Notes under the pieces: generated by a model
Told to the model about the DNA's origin: nothing
Database searches by the model: none
What the model saw: only the letters and a program-made list of their open reading frames with translations
Shown: in pieces, positions 9,478 to 18,476 of the stretch
Position numbering within the stretch: position 1 is the stretch's first letter
Layout: every line of letters begins with the position of its first letter
Program-made: the position numbers and the translations under genes
NCBI RefSeq assembly: GCF_022458865.1
Contig: NZ_JAJNMU010000017.1
Span: 62,001 to 126,000, forward strand
Direction of reading: 5' to 3'
Source: Paenibacillus periandrae
GTDB lineage: Bacteria > Bacillota > Bacilli > Paenibacillales > NBRC-103111
DNA: 64,000 nt

Positions 9478-10317
9478 ATGAAACGTAATCAAGGCTCGAT
9501 TCCTTTACTGTATCTCGCACACATCCTTCTGGGGTTAATCATTCTGCTTCCTTTGGCGTTTGCACTTGTATCCTCGCTGCGACCTCTGGATGAGATTTTT
9601 CGCTATATGTCTCCTGTTTCCTGGAGAACGTTTGTCCCGACTCAGATTACTTTTGATGCATATACCTCCTTATTTGTAGAAAGAGGCTTCGGTCGAATTT
9701 TCTTTAACACGTTTTATGTCTCCGTTGTTAATGTTGTGGTGGGGCTGGTCATCGCTTCTATGGCTGCTTTTGCTTTTGTATATTTTGAATTTAAGGGCAG
9801 AGCTTTATTGTTCTTCCTCGTTATTCTCACTTTTATGATACCTTTTGAGGTTATCGCAATTCCTCTGTATGGTTTGGTAGACAGCTTGGGGTGGATTGAT
9901 ACTTACTCCGGCATCATTGTTCCGGGCTTAGCTAATGGTTTAGTCATTTTTCTTTACAGGCAATTTTTTCTGGATCTTCCCAAGGCTCTTATCGAATCGG
10001 CTAGAATTGACGGGGCTTCGTGGTTTAAAATATATGCGGGCATCATCCTGCCGTTGTGCAAGCCTGTTACCGTAAGCGCGGGATTGTTAATCTTTATCCA
10101 TCAGTGGGAGTCTTTCATGTGGCCGTTGATCGCAACCCGCTCAAAGGAGTATAAAGTTATACAGGTTGCTTTAAGCGATTTTGTTACCGAGTTTGCAACC
10201 TATTGGAACGAGATGTTCGCCGGGATTATCATAGCTGTAATCGTACCTGTCCTTGTTTTACTGCCACTTCAGCGTTATTTTGTCAATGGTATCGCAAATA
10301 CGGGGTCAAAGGAATAG
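9478..10317 (+). CDS. ABC transporter permease, MalG/UgpE type
   Basis: A 279-residue membrane protein with the permease signature ESARIDGASWFKIYAGIILP near residue 178 and hydrophobic segments throughout. The ATG follows GAGAGGAGG. It ends with the family's usual VNGIANTGSKE-type tail (compare VEGLTMTGIKG in the second importer). It forms the membrane channel with the preceding permease. The gene after it is a deleted ribokinase. Confidence 0.9.
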   Translation: MKRNQGSIPLLYLAHILLGLIILLPLAFALVSSLRPLDEIFRYMSPVSWRTFVPTQITFDAYTSLFVERGFGRIFFNTFYVSVVNVVVGLVIASMAAFAFVYFEFKGRALLFFLVILTFMIPFEVIAIPLYGLVDSLGWIDTYSGIIVPGLANGLVIFLYRQFFLDLPKALIESARIDGASWFKIYAGIILPLCKPVTVSAGLLIFIHQWESFMWPLIATRSKEYKVIQVALSDFVTEFATYWNEMFAGIIIAVIVPVLVLLPLQRYFVNGIANTGSKE

Positions 10318-10350
10318 TGACTCGAAGCGGACAAAAAGGAGATCGTTTTA

Positions 10351-10548
10351 ATGGGGAATATCGTGGTTGTAGGCAGTATTCATATGGATTTTATATGTTA
10401 TATTCGCAAGCTTCCATTATATGAATAAACAGGAAAAAGCTATCTTTACACTATTGCGGTGTCACGTGCTGGAGCTCAAGAATCTATCCCAAGTGCCGAC
10501 GAAGTTGCCGTTTTCTTGAGCGAATATAACAAGCAGAAGCCCGGATGA
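10351..10548 (+). pseudogene. Ribokinase gene with its middle deleted
   Basis: The ATG at 10351 opens 25 codons that match a ribokinase N-terminus (MGNIVVVGSIHMDF, compare the family's VVGSxNxD) and then meets TAA at 10426. After a short decayed stretch, another frame gives the ribokinase C-terminus AVSRAGAQESIPSADE, ending in TGA at 10546. Roughly 240 codons, including the ATP site and catalytic Asp, are gone. Its place behind a nucleoside hydrolase and importer fits a lost step that phosphorylated released ribose. The fragment cannot be functional. Confidence 0.85.
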
Positions 10549-10564
10549 GTTCATCGGGCTTCTG
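10534..10564. terminator. Bidirectional terminator between the importer operon and the AraC-type gene
   Basis: CAGAAGCCCG pairs with CGGGCTTCTG, with an inner ATGA/TCAT pair and one bulge. The TGA of the ribokinase remnant lies within it. Placed between convergent transcripts, it can serve both. Confidence 0.7.
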
Positions 10565-10590
10565 TTTGCTGTCATTAATTAAGCATAAGC

Positions 10591-11481
10591 CTATGCATGT
10601 CTGATAAACTTCTTGCGGTAGTTCAGCGGCGAAATTCCCTCCTTTTGAGAAAAACACGAAGAAAAATAAGAACCGTGATGAAATCCGACCTCCTCGGCAA
10701 TACGGGTAACCGACCACTCGGTTTGTATTAGCAGCTTTTTGGCTTGCTCAATCCGATACAGCTGTAAATAATGGATCGGCGTTGTGCCGTAAACTTTAAG
10801 CATACATTTTGCCAAATAATTAGGGTGGTAATTCATTTCCTTGTGAAGCAGGGCATTGGTTATCGTGAGTGTATAATTTTGCCGTATAAACAATTCGACT
10901 CTTTCCGCCACATGAATAGCTGCCGCATCGGTCGTAGCCGCCATTTGACGATCCAAATGCTGCATGAAAAGCTGAAAGGAATTTTGCCTTTTCCAATTTC
11001 GAAGTGATCGCGGCTCCAAATCCAGCAGAAAAAATTGCTGTAAAATCTCTATAGCTTTCGGAGTCAGCTTCATATATTTGGGAATAAAGATTGAACACAC
11101 TTCGCTATGATTCAGATAGGCGGTTTGTTTGTGCTTGTGGATCAGGCTGGATTGATTTTCAAGGCAATCACTCATGCTGCTGCATTCATCCCAGGCACCG
11201 AAGGTGTGAAAGTGTATCCAGATAATATCGGTTTCCTCCTTGCAAGGCTCAGTCCCGTAATGACTGGCATCCGGTCTTAAAATACAAGCCTCCCCCTTGT
11301 CAACCCTCCACTGATCATTTCCCTCCCCAAGAAATAAGGTCCCCCTCGTAACCACGATCAAATCGAATACACCAATTTGCTTTCTACTGATATGACGTTC
11401 GCCAATCCGATAAAAGTCCTTACCGCAATCAATAAAATAAGGGACAGGGGGAGAAATAAAATGAAGAATAGGTGAGTTCAA
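10591..11481 (-). CDS. AraC-family transcriptional regulator with sugar-binding cupin domain
   Basis: About 296 residues. An N-terminal AraC-type ligand-binding barrel (FDLIVVTRGTLFLGE) is followed by two C-terminal helix-turn-helix units (HPNYLAKCMLKVYGTTP, then VGFHHGSYFSSCFSQKEG). A TTG start at 11481 is chosen because GGAGGG lies seven bases before it; an in-frame ATG further upstream lacks a ribosome site. The gene is divergent from the GH127 gene across about 136 bases, so it very likely controls that gene and the following importer in response to a sugar. Confidence 0.9.
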   Translation of the reverse strand: MNSPILHFISPPVPYFIDCGKDFYRIGERHISRKQIGVFDLIVVTRGTLFLGEGNDQWRVDKGEACILRPDASHYGTEPCKEETDIIWIHFHTFGAWDECSSMSDCLENQSSLIHKHKQTAYLNHSEVCSIFIPKYMKLTPKAIEILQQFFLLDLEPRSLRNWKRQNSFQLFMQHLDRQMAATTDAAAIHVAERVELFIRQNYTLTITNALLHKEMNYHPNYLAKCMLKVYGTTPIHYLQLYRIEQAKKLLIQTEWSVTRIAEEVGFHHGSYFSSCFSQKEGISPLNYRKKFIRHA

Positions 11482-11568
11482 CGGGCATCCCTCCAAAAGG
11501 TTGATATTTTTAAAAAACAGGTTGGTATTTATTGTATTAATTCCATAATATAACATGTATGATAATCA

Positions 11569-11582
11569 ATAAAGCGCTTACT
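11569..11582 (+). promoter_or_regulatory. cre-like catabolite-repression site before the GH127 gene
   Basis: ATAAAGCGCTTACT matches the Bacillus cre consensus TGWAARCGYTWNCW at 12 of 14 positions. It lies 35 bases before the GH127 start, in the divergent promoter region. CcpA binding is inferred. Confidence 0.5.
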
Positions 11583-11617
11583 TGAAATATTCAAAACAAA
11601 CAAAGGAGCTGCGCATC

Positions 11618-13591
11618 ATGAACCAATTATTAAGCTCCAAACCTATTCCACTCAGCCATTTGCGCATTCAGGATGATTTCTGGTCCGAGTATGTCCGGCT
11701 CGTTCGGCATGTTGTCGTACCTTATCAATGGGAAGCGCTGAATGATCGGGTAGAAGGAGCGGAACCAAGCCATGCCATACAAAATTTTAAAATCGCGGCC
11801 GGTCTGAAGCAGGGAGAATTTTATGGCATGGTGTTTCAGGATAGCGATGTGGCCAAATGGCTGGAGGCCGTCAGCTATTTGCTGGAAACCGGTCCAGATC
11901 CCGAATTGGAGGCTGTGGCCGACGGGGTCATTCAGATTATTGCCAAAGCCCAGCAGGCAGATGGATATTTGAACACCTACTTTACGTTAAAGGAGCCAGA
12001 CAACAAATGGACGAATTTAGCGGAATGCCATGAATTGTACTGCGCTGGCCATATGATCGAAGCCGCTGTGGCCTACTATCAGGCGACTGGGAAAAAGTTG
12101 ATCCTGGATGTTGCCTGTCGTTTGGCGGATTGTATCGATGCGGTCTTTGGTGAAGGAGAGGGCAAGCAAAAAGGCTATGACGGCCATCAGGAGATTGAGC
12201 TTGCGCTCGTTAAACTGTACCATACGACATCACAAAAGAAATATTTGCGCTTAAGTCAGTTTTTTCTCGACGAACGGGGGCGGGAGCCGGATTTTTATGA
12301 AATGGAATTTGCGCGCCGTGGACGCAAGACCCATTTTCCAGCTTTGGATATGGTGCATGACAAGGCATACAGCCAAGCTCATTTACCGGTGAGACAGCAA
12401 AAGTCTGCCGAAGGTCATGCCGTGCGTGTCGTTTATATGTGCTCGGGGATGGTGGACGTAGCGCTTGAAACAGGCGACACGGAGCTGCTTGAAGCCTGCA
12501 AAAGCTTATGGCGCAATATTGTGAGCAGGCGCATGTATATTACCGGCGGGATCGGTTCATCGCCTTATGGTGAAGCTTTTACGATGGATTATGATTTGCC
12601 CGGTGATACTGCTTATGCAGAGACGTGCGCTTCGATTGGCCTGATTTTTTTTGCACAAAGAATGCTTCAATTTGAACCGGATAGCGAGTATGCCGATGTG
12701 ATGGAGCAGGCACTATATAACACCGTAATCAGCGGGATGTCCAGAGACGGCCGACGTTTCTTTTATGTGAATCCGCTGGAGGTGTGGCCTGATGCCTGCG
12801 ATAAGAATGCCAATGTGCACCACGTTAAGTCGGAGCGTCAAGGCTGGTTCGGATGTGCTTGCTGTCCACCGAATATTGCAAGATTGCTTGCCTCGCTTGG
12901 CCGTTATATATATTCGCTTCAGGACCGAATCATCTATACGCATTTGTATATAGGTAGTGAGGTGTCCATGAGCTGGGAAGGAGGGGATGAGGTTAGTTTG
13001 GTACAGGATTCACGGTTTCCATGGGAGGGTGCTGTTCGGTTGGAGATTACAACAAGAAAGGAGACCGAATTTACATTGGCACTTCGCATTCCCAAATGGT
13101 GCAGAGCAGAGAAGGGGCTTAGCGTAAGCATCAATGGCACAGACATTGCTTATGAGGAACAGGTGCATCACGGCTATTTGCATCTGAAGCGAAATTGGCA
13201 GTCGGGAGATGTGGTTGAGCTGCTGCTGCCCATGAAGGTTAGTCGTGTACGAGGGCATCCACTTGTCCGCGAAACGCTTGGAAAGGTAGCGCTGCAGCGC
13301 GGACCAATTGTCTATTGTATGGAAGAAGTGGATAACGGATCGAATTTACATCAAATCATACTGGAAAAGCAATCGGTGGAAGAGGTGCGCTACGAATCGG
13401 AGCTTCTGGGAGGGGTTCCGGTCATTACGGTTCCGGCTCTAAGGGTCCAGGATACGGACTGGGAAGGACAGCTGTATCAAGCCGATACGGAAGTCGTAAC
13501 CCTACCTGTGACAGCGCGGTTCGTTCCTTATTTTGCCTGGGCTAACCGAGGACGCAATGAGATGACAGTCTGGGTTAAGGAGGAGCTCTGA
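11618..13591 (+). CDS. GH127-family glycoside hydrolase (probable beta-L-arabinofuranosidase)
   Basis: A 657-residue cytoplasmic enzyme without signal peptide. The motif GCACCPPN (Cys413, Cys415, Cys416) is the zinc-binding and nucleophile cluster of GH127, and AYAETCAS holds the conserved catalytic Glu. The family removes beta-L-arabinofuranosyl residues, using cysteine rather than an acid as nucleophile. The ATG at 11618 follows CAAAGGAG; a TTG further upstream lacks a site. It heads an operon with a complete sugar importer, which suggests import of short arabinosides and cleavage inside the cell. Some relatives (GH146-like) have related activities, so the exact substrate is open. Confidence 0.88.
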   Translation: MNQLLSSKPIPLSHLRIQDDFWSEYVRLVRHVVVPYQWEALNDRVEGAEPSHAIQNFKIAAGLKQGEFYGMVFQDSDVAKWLEAVSYLLETGPDPELEAVADGVIQIIAKAQQADGYLNTYFTLKEPDNKWTNLAECHELYCAGHMIEAAVAYYQATGKKLILDVACRLADCIDAVFGEGEGKQKGYDGHQEIELALVKLYHTTSQKKYLRLSQFFLDERGREPDFYEMEFARRGRKTHFPALDMVHDKAYSQAHLPVRQQKSAEGHAVRVVYMCSGMVDVALETGDTELLEACKSLWRNIVSRRMYITGGIGSSPYGEAFTMDYDLPGDTAYAETCASIGLIFFAQRMLQFEPDSEYADVMEQALYNTVISGMSRDGRRFFYVNPLEVWPDACDKNANVHHVKSERQGWFGCACCPPNIARLLASLGRYIYSLQDRIIYTHLYIGSEVSMSWEGGDEVSLVQDSRFPWEGAVRLEITTRKETEFTLALRIPKWCRAEKGLSVSINGTDIAYEEQVHHGYLHLKRNWQSGDVVELLLPMKVSRVRGHPLVRETLGKVALQRGPIVYCMEEVDNGSNLHQIILEKQSVEEVRYESELLGGVPVITVPALRVQDTDWEGQLYQADTEVVTLPVTARFVPYFAWANRGRNEMTVWVKEEL

Positions 13592-13638
13592 AAGACTTTC
13601 AAGCCAATAGAAGCAATTGATATTATCTGGAGGGATAT

Positions 13639-15042
13639 ATGATGGGAACGATTGGGCAGTTTTTAAAAATGGGAACCATTTCGGCATTTGCATTAGCTTT
13701 GGCAGCGGGATGCACCTCGGCAGGTACGCCGGCAGCAGGAACAACGACGACTGATACCAAGCAAGCAGGCAGTGAGCAGGTCACGATCAAGTACATCGAT
13801 TGGGGCGAAAAGGAAGAGCATGCGGCCAATGCTATTGGGATCGCAAATTTTGAAAAGGCGCACCCGAATATCAAAGTGGATTACCAAAGTATTCCCTATG
13901 ACCAGTACAACACGAAGCTGAGCGCCATGGCTGCATCCAAGACATTGCCGGATCTCGGGAATCTGCTGGAGGCGCAAGCTTTAAAATGGGCTGAATCCGG
14001 CGTCCTGCTGGATCTAACGCCCTACTATAAGGACGGTTCGGTGAAGCCGAAGCTGGAAAGCAATAAATTTACGACACCTGACGGCAAGGTCGTAGGCTAT
14101 AGTGTGGCGAACGAAGTCGTTTTGCTGCATTACAATAAGGATTTATTCGATGAAGCCAAGGTGCCTTACCCGCCAGCCGAAACGGAAAAGGCTTGGACAT
14201 GGGATCAGATGGTGGATGCCGCCAAAAAGCTGACGAAGGATAAAAACGGCAAACACCCGGGAGAGAGCGGCTTTGACCCGAAAAACATTGTGCAATACGG
14301 GATACAAATGAGTACTGGCGCAGATTTCTTCTGGACCCCGTTTGCAATCAGCAATGGCGGCGGAGAGGTCAGCCAGGATGGCAAGCAGCTGCTGCTGGAC
14401 AAACCGGAAACGATAGAAGCCATTCAAAAAGTCGCAGATCTGGCGCTGGTCGAGTATGTCTCTCCAAATCCCGCGCAGGCTAAATCACTGCCCGGTGATG
14501 TAGGGACAAAGCTATTCACCAAGAAGGTAGCGATGGTCGAGTCCGGTCAGTGGGAGCTATCCAATATCGGACCCCAGGTTAGCAAAGGCTTGAGGAACGG
14601 TATAGGTGTACTTCCGATCTTCAAGAAGCCGGCAACGACCAATACAGGAACGCCGCTTGTTATTTTTAACACATCCAAGCATGTCAAGGAAACCGTAGAG
14701 CTTTATAAATTTTTGATGGACCCCAACAATAACTTGGCTTTGATTGATAATGGAACCTGGATGCCTGCTGAAACGCAGTGGTATACCGATCCTGAATTGA
14801 TCAAAAGATGGACGCAAAACCCTGTACATCCTCCTGAGTACAAAACTGCTGTTATTGATTATGCACTGAAAGCCACTTATCCGACCCCATGGTTTTTTCT
14901 CCCAACATATGGTAGAATTTCGGATGTACTGAACCCTGGACTGGATCCGGTATGGTTAGGTACGAAGACAGCCAAGGAAGCTATTCTTAATGATATTATG
15001 CCTAAGGTCAAACCGATATTTGAGAGCGGCAAAGCGAATTAA
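13639..15042 (+). CDS. Sugar ABC transporter substrate-binding lipoprotein
   Basis: 467 residues with an N-terminal hydrophobic signal ending in the lipobox LAAGC (residues 22-26), followed by a Thr/Ala-rich linker and a MalE-like fold (IDWGEKEEHAANAIGIANFE). The ATG at 13639 is preceded by GGAGGG at good distance; a second ATG follows immediately. It is the extracellular receptor of the importer whose permeases come next. Its position right behind the GH127 gene suggests an arabinose-containing saccharide as ligand. Confidence 0.92.
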   Translation: MMGTIGQFLKMGTISAFALALAAGCTSAGTPAAGTTTTDTKQAGSEQVTIKYIDWGEKEEHAANAIGIANFEKAHPNIKVDYQSIPYDQYNTKLSAMAASKTLPDLGNLLEAQALKWAESGVLLDLTPYYKDGSVKPKLESNKFTTPDGKVVGYSVANEVVLLHYNKDLFDEAKVPYPPAETEKAWTWDQMVDAAKKLTKDKNGKHPGESGFDPKNIVQYGIQMSTGADFFWTPFAISNGGGEVSQDGKQLLLDKPETIEAIQKVADLALVEYVSPNPAQAKSLPGDVGTKLFTKKVAMVESGQWELSNIGPQVSKGLRNGIGVLPIFKKPATTNTGTPLVIFNTSKHVKETVELYKFLMDPNNNLALIDNGTWMPAETQWYTDPELIKRWTQNPVHPPEYKTAVIDYALKATYPTPWFFLPTYGRISDVLNPGLDPVWLGTKTAKEAILNDIMPKVKPIFESGKAN

Positions 15043-15072
15043 CTATACATGACTGCCACTGAATCGCAGGTG

Positions 15073-15104
15073 TGCTGAGACCTCTATGAATGCGAGTCTC
15101 AGCA
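15073..15104 (+). other. Hairpin between binding-protein and permease genes
   Basis: TGCTGAGAC pairs with GTCTCAGCA across a 14-base loop. There is no T run, so it is more likely an mRNA-stabilising or attenuating hairpin than a full terminator. It sits at the same place in the operon as the hairpin at 8529-8564. Confidence 0.5.
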
Positions 15105-15152
15105 TGCTTCGATTTGGAGCATTCATTTCCAACAACCTTGAGGAGGATCTCC

Positions 15153-16112
15153 ATGTCTGTGTCAAAGCCAGCTGCAATCCAGACCGCGGCAAGCAAGACT
15201 TATACTTCAAAGCCAGCCAGCTACAAGAGTTTTTACAGGCAGCGGGTATGGGTGGGCTACATTTGTATACTCCCTGCCATACTTGGGATCTTCCTGTTTA
15301 CCATAGGTCCGATGCTGTACAGTTTGTATTTGAGCTTTACGGATTGGAACATACTAACCGATGCCAAGTGGATCGGGCTGGCCAATTATACGAACATTTT
15401 TACACAGGATTTGTTTTTCTATAACTCCCTGAAGGCTACAGCTATTTATTCCGTAGGCGCTGTCGCGGCTTCGATGATCTATGCGTTTATTATTGCGTTG
15501 TTTTTGAATCAGAATATTAAGGGAAGGTCGTTGTTTCGGGCCATCTTCTTTATACCCTCGATCATTCCTGTTCTGGCGAGCAGTATACTATGGACGTGGC
15601 TGTATGATGTGGATTTTGGTGTGATCAATCATATTCTGGGCTGGTTTGGAATCGAGAAGCAATTGTGGATAGGCAGCCCGCAAACCTCGGTAATGTCGCT
15701 GATTATTCTTGCTGTGTGGGGCTCGGGTAATGTGATTGTTATATTTCTCGCAGGCCTGCAGGATGTACCCCAGCATCTGCATGAGGCAGTTGAAATAGAC
15801 GGTGGAAATTGGTGGCACAAGCTAAGAGCGGTTACGATTCCGCTGATGACGCCAATTATTTTTTATAATGTGATTCTGGGTCTGGTTAACTCCTTCACGA
15901 CATTTACTCAAGCCTATACGATGACCAAGGGTGGACCTGAGGATTCAACGCTGTTCTACGCATTTTTTATACACCGCGAAGCCTTTGAGCATCAGAGTAT
16001 GGGGTACGCGTGTGCGCTGGCCTGGATTCTGTTTGTCATCATTTCACTACTAACCTATCTGCTGTTTAAATCATCTTCAGGCTGGGTTCATTACGAAGGA
16101 GGCAAATCCTGA
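15153..16112 (+). CDS. ABC transporter permease, MalF type
   Basis: 319 residues. A cytoplasmic Ala/Ser/Lys-rich N-terminus of about 30 residues precedes membrane segments beginning at WVGYICILPAILGIFLF. The permease loop EAVEIDGGNWWHKLRAVTIP is clear. The ATG at 15153 follows GAGGAGG; longer in-frame starts have no ribosome site. It overlaps the next permease gene by one base (TGATG), so the two are coupled. No ATPase gene accompanies them. Confidence 0.92.
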   Translation: MSVSKPAAIQTAASKTYTSKPASYKSFYRQRVWVGYICILPAILGIFLFTIGPMLYSLYLSFTDWNILTDAKWIGLANYTNIFTQDLFFYNSLKATAIYSVGAVAASMIYAFIIALFLNQNIKGRSLFRAIFFIPSIIPVLASSILWTWLYDVDFGVINHILGWFGIEKQLWIGSPQTSVMSLIILAVWGSGNVIVIFLAGLQDVPQHLHEAVEIDGGNWWHKLRAVTIPLMTPIIFYNVILGLVNSFTTFTQAYTMTKGGPEDSTLFYAFFIHREAFEHQSMGYACALAWILFVIISLLTYLLFKSSSGWVHYEGGKS

Positions 16113-16942
16113 TGAACTCTCGAACATTAGGCGCTATTTGCACGTATGTCTTTCTCATACTAATGTCCGTTTTAGTGTTTTTGCCGATCTATTGGCTGCT
16201 TCGCAGTTCCCTTATGGATACCATGGAAATTTATGCATTTCCACCGATCTGGTTCCCGCACGTTTTTAGATTTGAAAATTATACAGAGGCGATGACCCGT
16301 GTTCCGTTCCTGCTTTATTTCAAAAATACACTGATTATTATCATCCCCGTCCTGATAGGTGTGACCTTAACCAGCGGTTTAGCTGCCTTTGCCTTCGCGA
16401 GACTGGAATTCCCGTTAAAAAACCTTTGGTTTACCATTGTCATTATGACCATCCTGCTGCCAAGCATTGTCACGCTGATCCCCACTTACATCGGTTGGTC
16501 CCGAATAGGCCTCGTTAATACATTTTGGCCATTGATTATTCCTGCTTTTTTCGGTGGGGGAGCCTTTAATATATTTTTGCTCAGACAGTTTCTGCTTACG
16601 ATCCCGAAGGAGCTGGATGAATCGGCGGTTATTGACGGTGCTAATTATTTTGTTGTTTATTTAAAAATCATTCTTCCCTTGATCAAGCCAGCGATGGTAG
16701 TTGTGCTGCTGTTTACATTTGTTGGCGTTTGGAACGATTTCCTCGGGCAATTGGTTTACCTAGGTGATCAGCAAATGTTTACGGTCGCACTCGGCCTGTT
16801 TCAATTCAGAGGCAATTTAACTACGGCATGGAGTCTGCTGATGGCCGCGGCCGCGGTACTGATAGCACCTGCTGTTGTGGTTTTCCTGATCGGGCAAAGA
16901 TACTTTATCGAAGGACTGACGATGACGGGAATCAAAGGATAA
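16112..16942 (+). CDS. ABC transporter permease, MalG type
   Basis: 276 residues with six expected membrane helices and the docking loop DESAVIDGANYFVVYLKIIL. It ends with EGLTMTGIKG, typical of MalG-like permeases. It is the second membrane half of the importer fed by the lipoprotein at 13639-15042, and the last intact gene of the GH127 operon before a terminator. Confidence 0.92.
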   Translation: MNSRTLGAICTYVFLILMSVLVFLPIYWLLRSSLMDTMEIYAFPPIWFPHVFRFENYTEAMTRVPFLLYFKNTLIIIIPVLIGVTLTSGLAAFAFARLEFPLKNLWFTIVIMTILLPSIVTLIPTYIGWSRIGLVNTFWPLIIPAFFGGGAFNIFLLRQFLLTIPKELDESAVIDGANYFVVYLKIILPLIKPAMVVVLLFTFVGVWNDFLGQLVYLGDQQMFTVALGLFQFRGNLTTAWSLLMAAAAVLIAPAVVVFLIGQRYFIEGLTMTGIKG

Positions 16943-16972
16943 GGTTATACCTTCACAGTCGTATGCATTCAT

Positions 16973-17010
16973 ATAATCCAGCTTTCCTGTTTAAGGGATT
17001 GCTGGATTAT
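16973..17010 (+). terminator. Terminator of the GH127-importer operon
   Basis: A perfect 10-bp stem (ATAATCCAGC / GCTGGATTAT) with an 18-base loop is followed by TGTTTAATTT. Confidence 0.7.
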
Positions 17011-17051
17011 TGTTTAATTTACAGCTGTAAAGCACCAACGGATGACAGCTG

Positions 17052-17486
17052 TTAATCATTGCGGGGATCATCCGAGCTTCCTTCTGTCAGCTCTGCTGCT
17101 TCATCACCGGAAGGTCGGGTTATTTTAATAACAATATCCACACGTGTCCAGCGTCCCCACTCGGAGGTAATTACCATACCGCTTGATGGTTCATTTTGTG
17201 AATATAATCGGATACGTTCATGAACATTGCAAAGTCCGAAGCTCTGGATGGTGGCTGGTTCCGCAGGTGGTTCAAGCAGCGTTTCAAGACGCTCTGGCGT
17301 GATGCCTACACCATCATCCAGCACTGAATGTAGTGCCCGTTCTGACAGCTGTGGACGATCAGGAGCTGCGGACATGGACGGTTCCGGCACATACTGTAAT
17401 GCTATTGCAATGCAGGAAGATGTCTGCCGAGGCCGTCCAAGGATGATCGACCGCGATTTCAGCTGAATGTACACACCTGCTGCAGG
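17052..17486 (-). pseudogene. C-terminal fragment of a YesM-type histidine kinase
   Basis: On the minus strand this open stretch encodes only the end of a kinase ATPase domain: DDGVGITPERLETLL (G1 box), GLCNVHERIRLYSQNEPS (G2 region), and TSEWGRWTRVDIVIKI. The phospho-acceptor His, N-box, HAMP and sensor regions are missing and I find no start with a ribosome site. It is best read as the relic of a two-component kinase that once accompanied one of the sugar importers. No matching response regulator fragment was seen. Confidence 0.75.
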
Positions 17487-17692
17487 ATTTAAAATATAAG
17501 ACCATCATTTGCCCAAAGCAAAGCTTCCTATACCGCTCAAAAGTGGAATAGAAGACTTTGCTTTTTCGGCGTTTGGATTTCAGAAAATTGTTCAGGACAG
17601 TTAAAAGGCAGCATCCGTATTTTGTTAAATTGGATATTGTGAACTTGAAATTCAAGTGTTATTATAACTTTATATACATATCATATGAGTTG

Positions 17693-18388
17693 GTGACTAC
17701 GTTGAAAGAGCTTGCGAGCACGAGAATATTGAATGAATTGTTACATCGCATCGATCAGGAGGTGTGGAAAGCGGGCGAGAAGCTGCCGTCTTTGGCGGCA
17801 TTGGCCAAGGAATTACAGGTCGGAGTTTCCACCGTTAGGGAAGCGCTGCGTATATTGGAAAATAAGGGTTATTTGCTGATTGAGCATGGTCGGGGAATGT
17901 TTGTGCGCAGCCGGAATCATTGGAGGCAGGACAGCGCTCTTGATCTGACCTCGCTTCCTGTCGGGGACCTCTTCTCCCTGTTGGAATTTCGTTGTGTACT
18001 GGAGCCTGAGATGGCTGCGCTTGCGGCAGAAAGAAGCTCACCGGGGCAAATTCGTAATATTAAAGACGCCGCGGCCCAAATGATCGCAGACCTGGCCTCA
18101 GGTGAGGATTATTTTGCGTCCGACATTGCTTTTCATGATCATATTGCGGAGGCTTGCTCCAATGTGGTGATGGCCAGTGTGATGAAAGGAATCTCGGAGC
18201 TGCTGTTGGAAAGCCGCAGAAAGACTACACGTATCAAAGGCAGTGCGGAGAGAGCAGCGCACTTTCATATGCTGATTGCCTTGGCGATTGAGCAGAGAAA
18301 TGTTCAGCTGGCGAAGGACATGATGAGGTCGCACCTGCTGGATGTGAAGCAGGACAGCATGAAGCTTAAGGAAAGCCTGGAAGGATAG
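17693..18388 (+). CDS. GntR-family regulator, FadR/FCD type
   Basis: About 231 residues: an N-terminal winged helix (KLPSLAALAKELQVGVSTVREALRIL split around residues 25-50) and an all-helical FCD ligand domain with metal-type residues in FHDHIAEACSN. The frame is open further upstream, but sequence similarity to the family begins near KELASTRILNELL, so GTG 17693 or TTG 17702 is the likely start; neither has a strong ribosome site. It precedes the dehydratase gene by 88 bases and probably responds to a sugar acid or its breakdown product. Confidence 0.85.
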   Translation: MTTLKELASTRILNELLHRIDQEVWKAGEKLPSLAALAKELQVGVSTVREALRILENKGYLLIEHGRGMFVRSRNHWRQDSALDLTSLPVGDLFSLLEFRCVLEPEMAALAAERSSPGQIRNIKDAAAQMIADLASGEDYFASDIAFHDHIAEACSNVVMASVMKGISELLLESRRKTTRIKGSAERAAHFHMLIALAIEQRNVQLAKDMMRSHLLDVKQDSMKLKESLEG

Positions 18389-18476
18389 CATAAGCTTAAA
18401 TGAGTCTGGAGTTCAGGCTTTCTGCATGCATGAGTCAGGGAGCTGTTTGTAGATGATTCGGAAACGGGGAAGCGAT

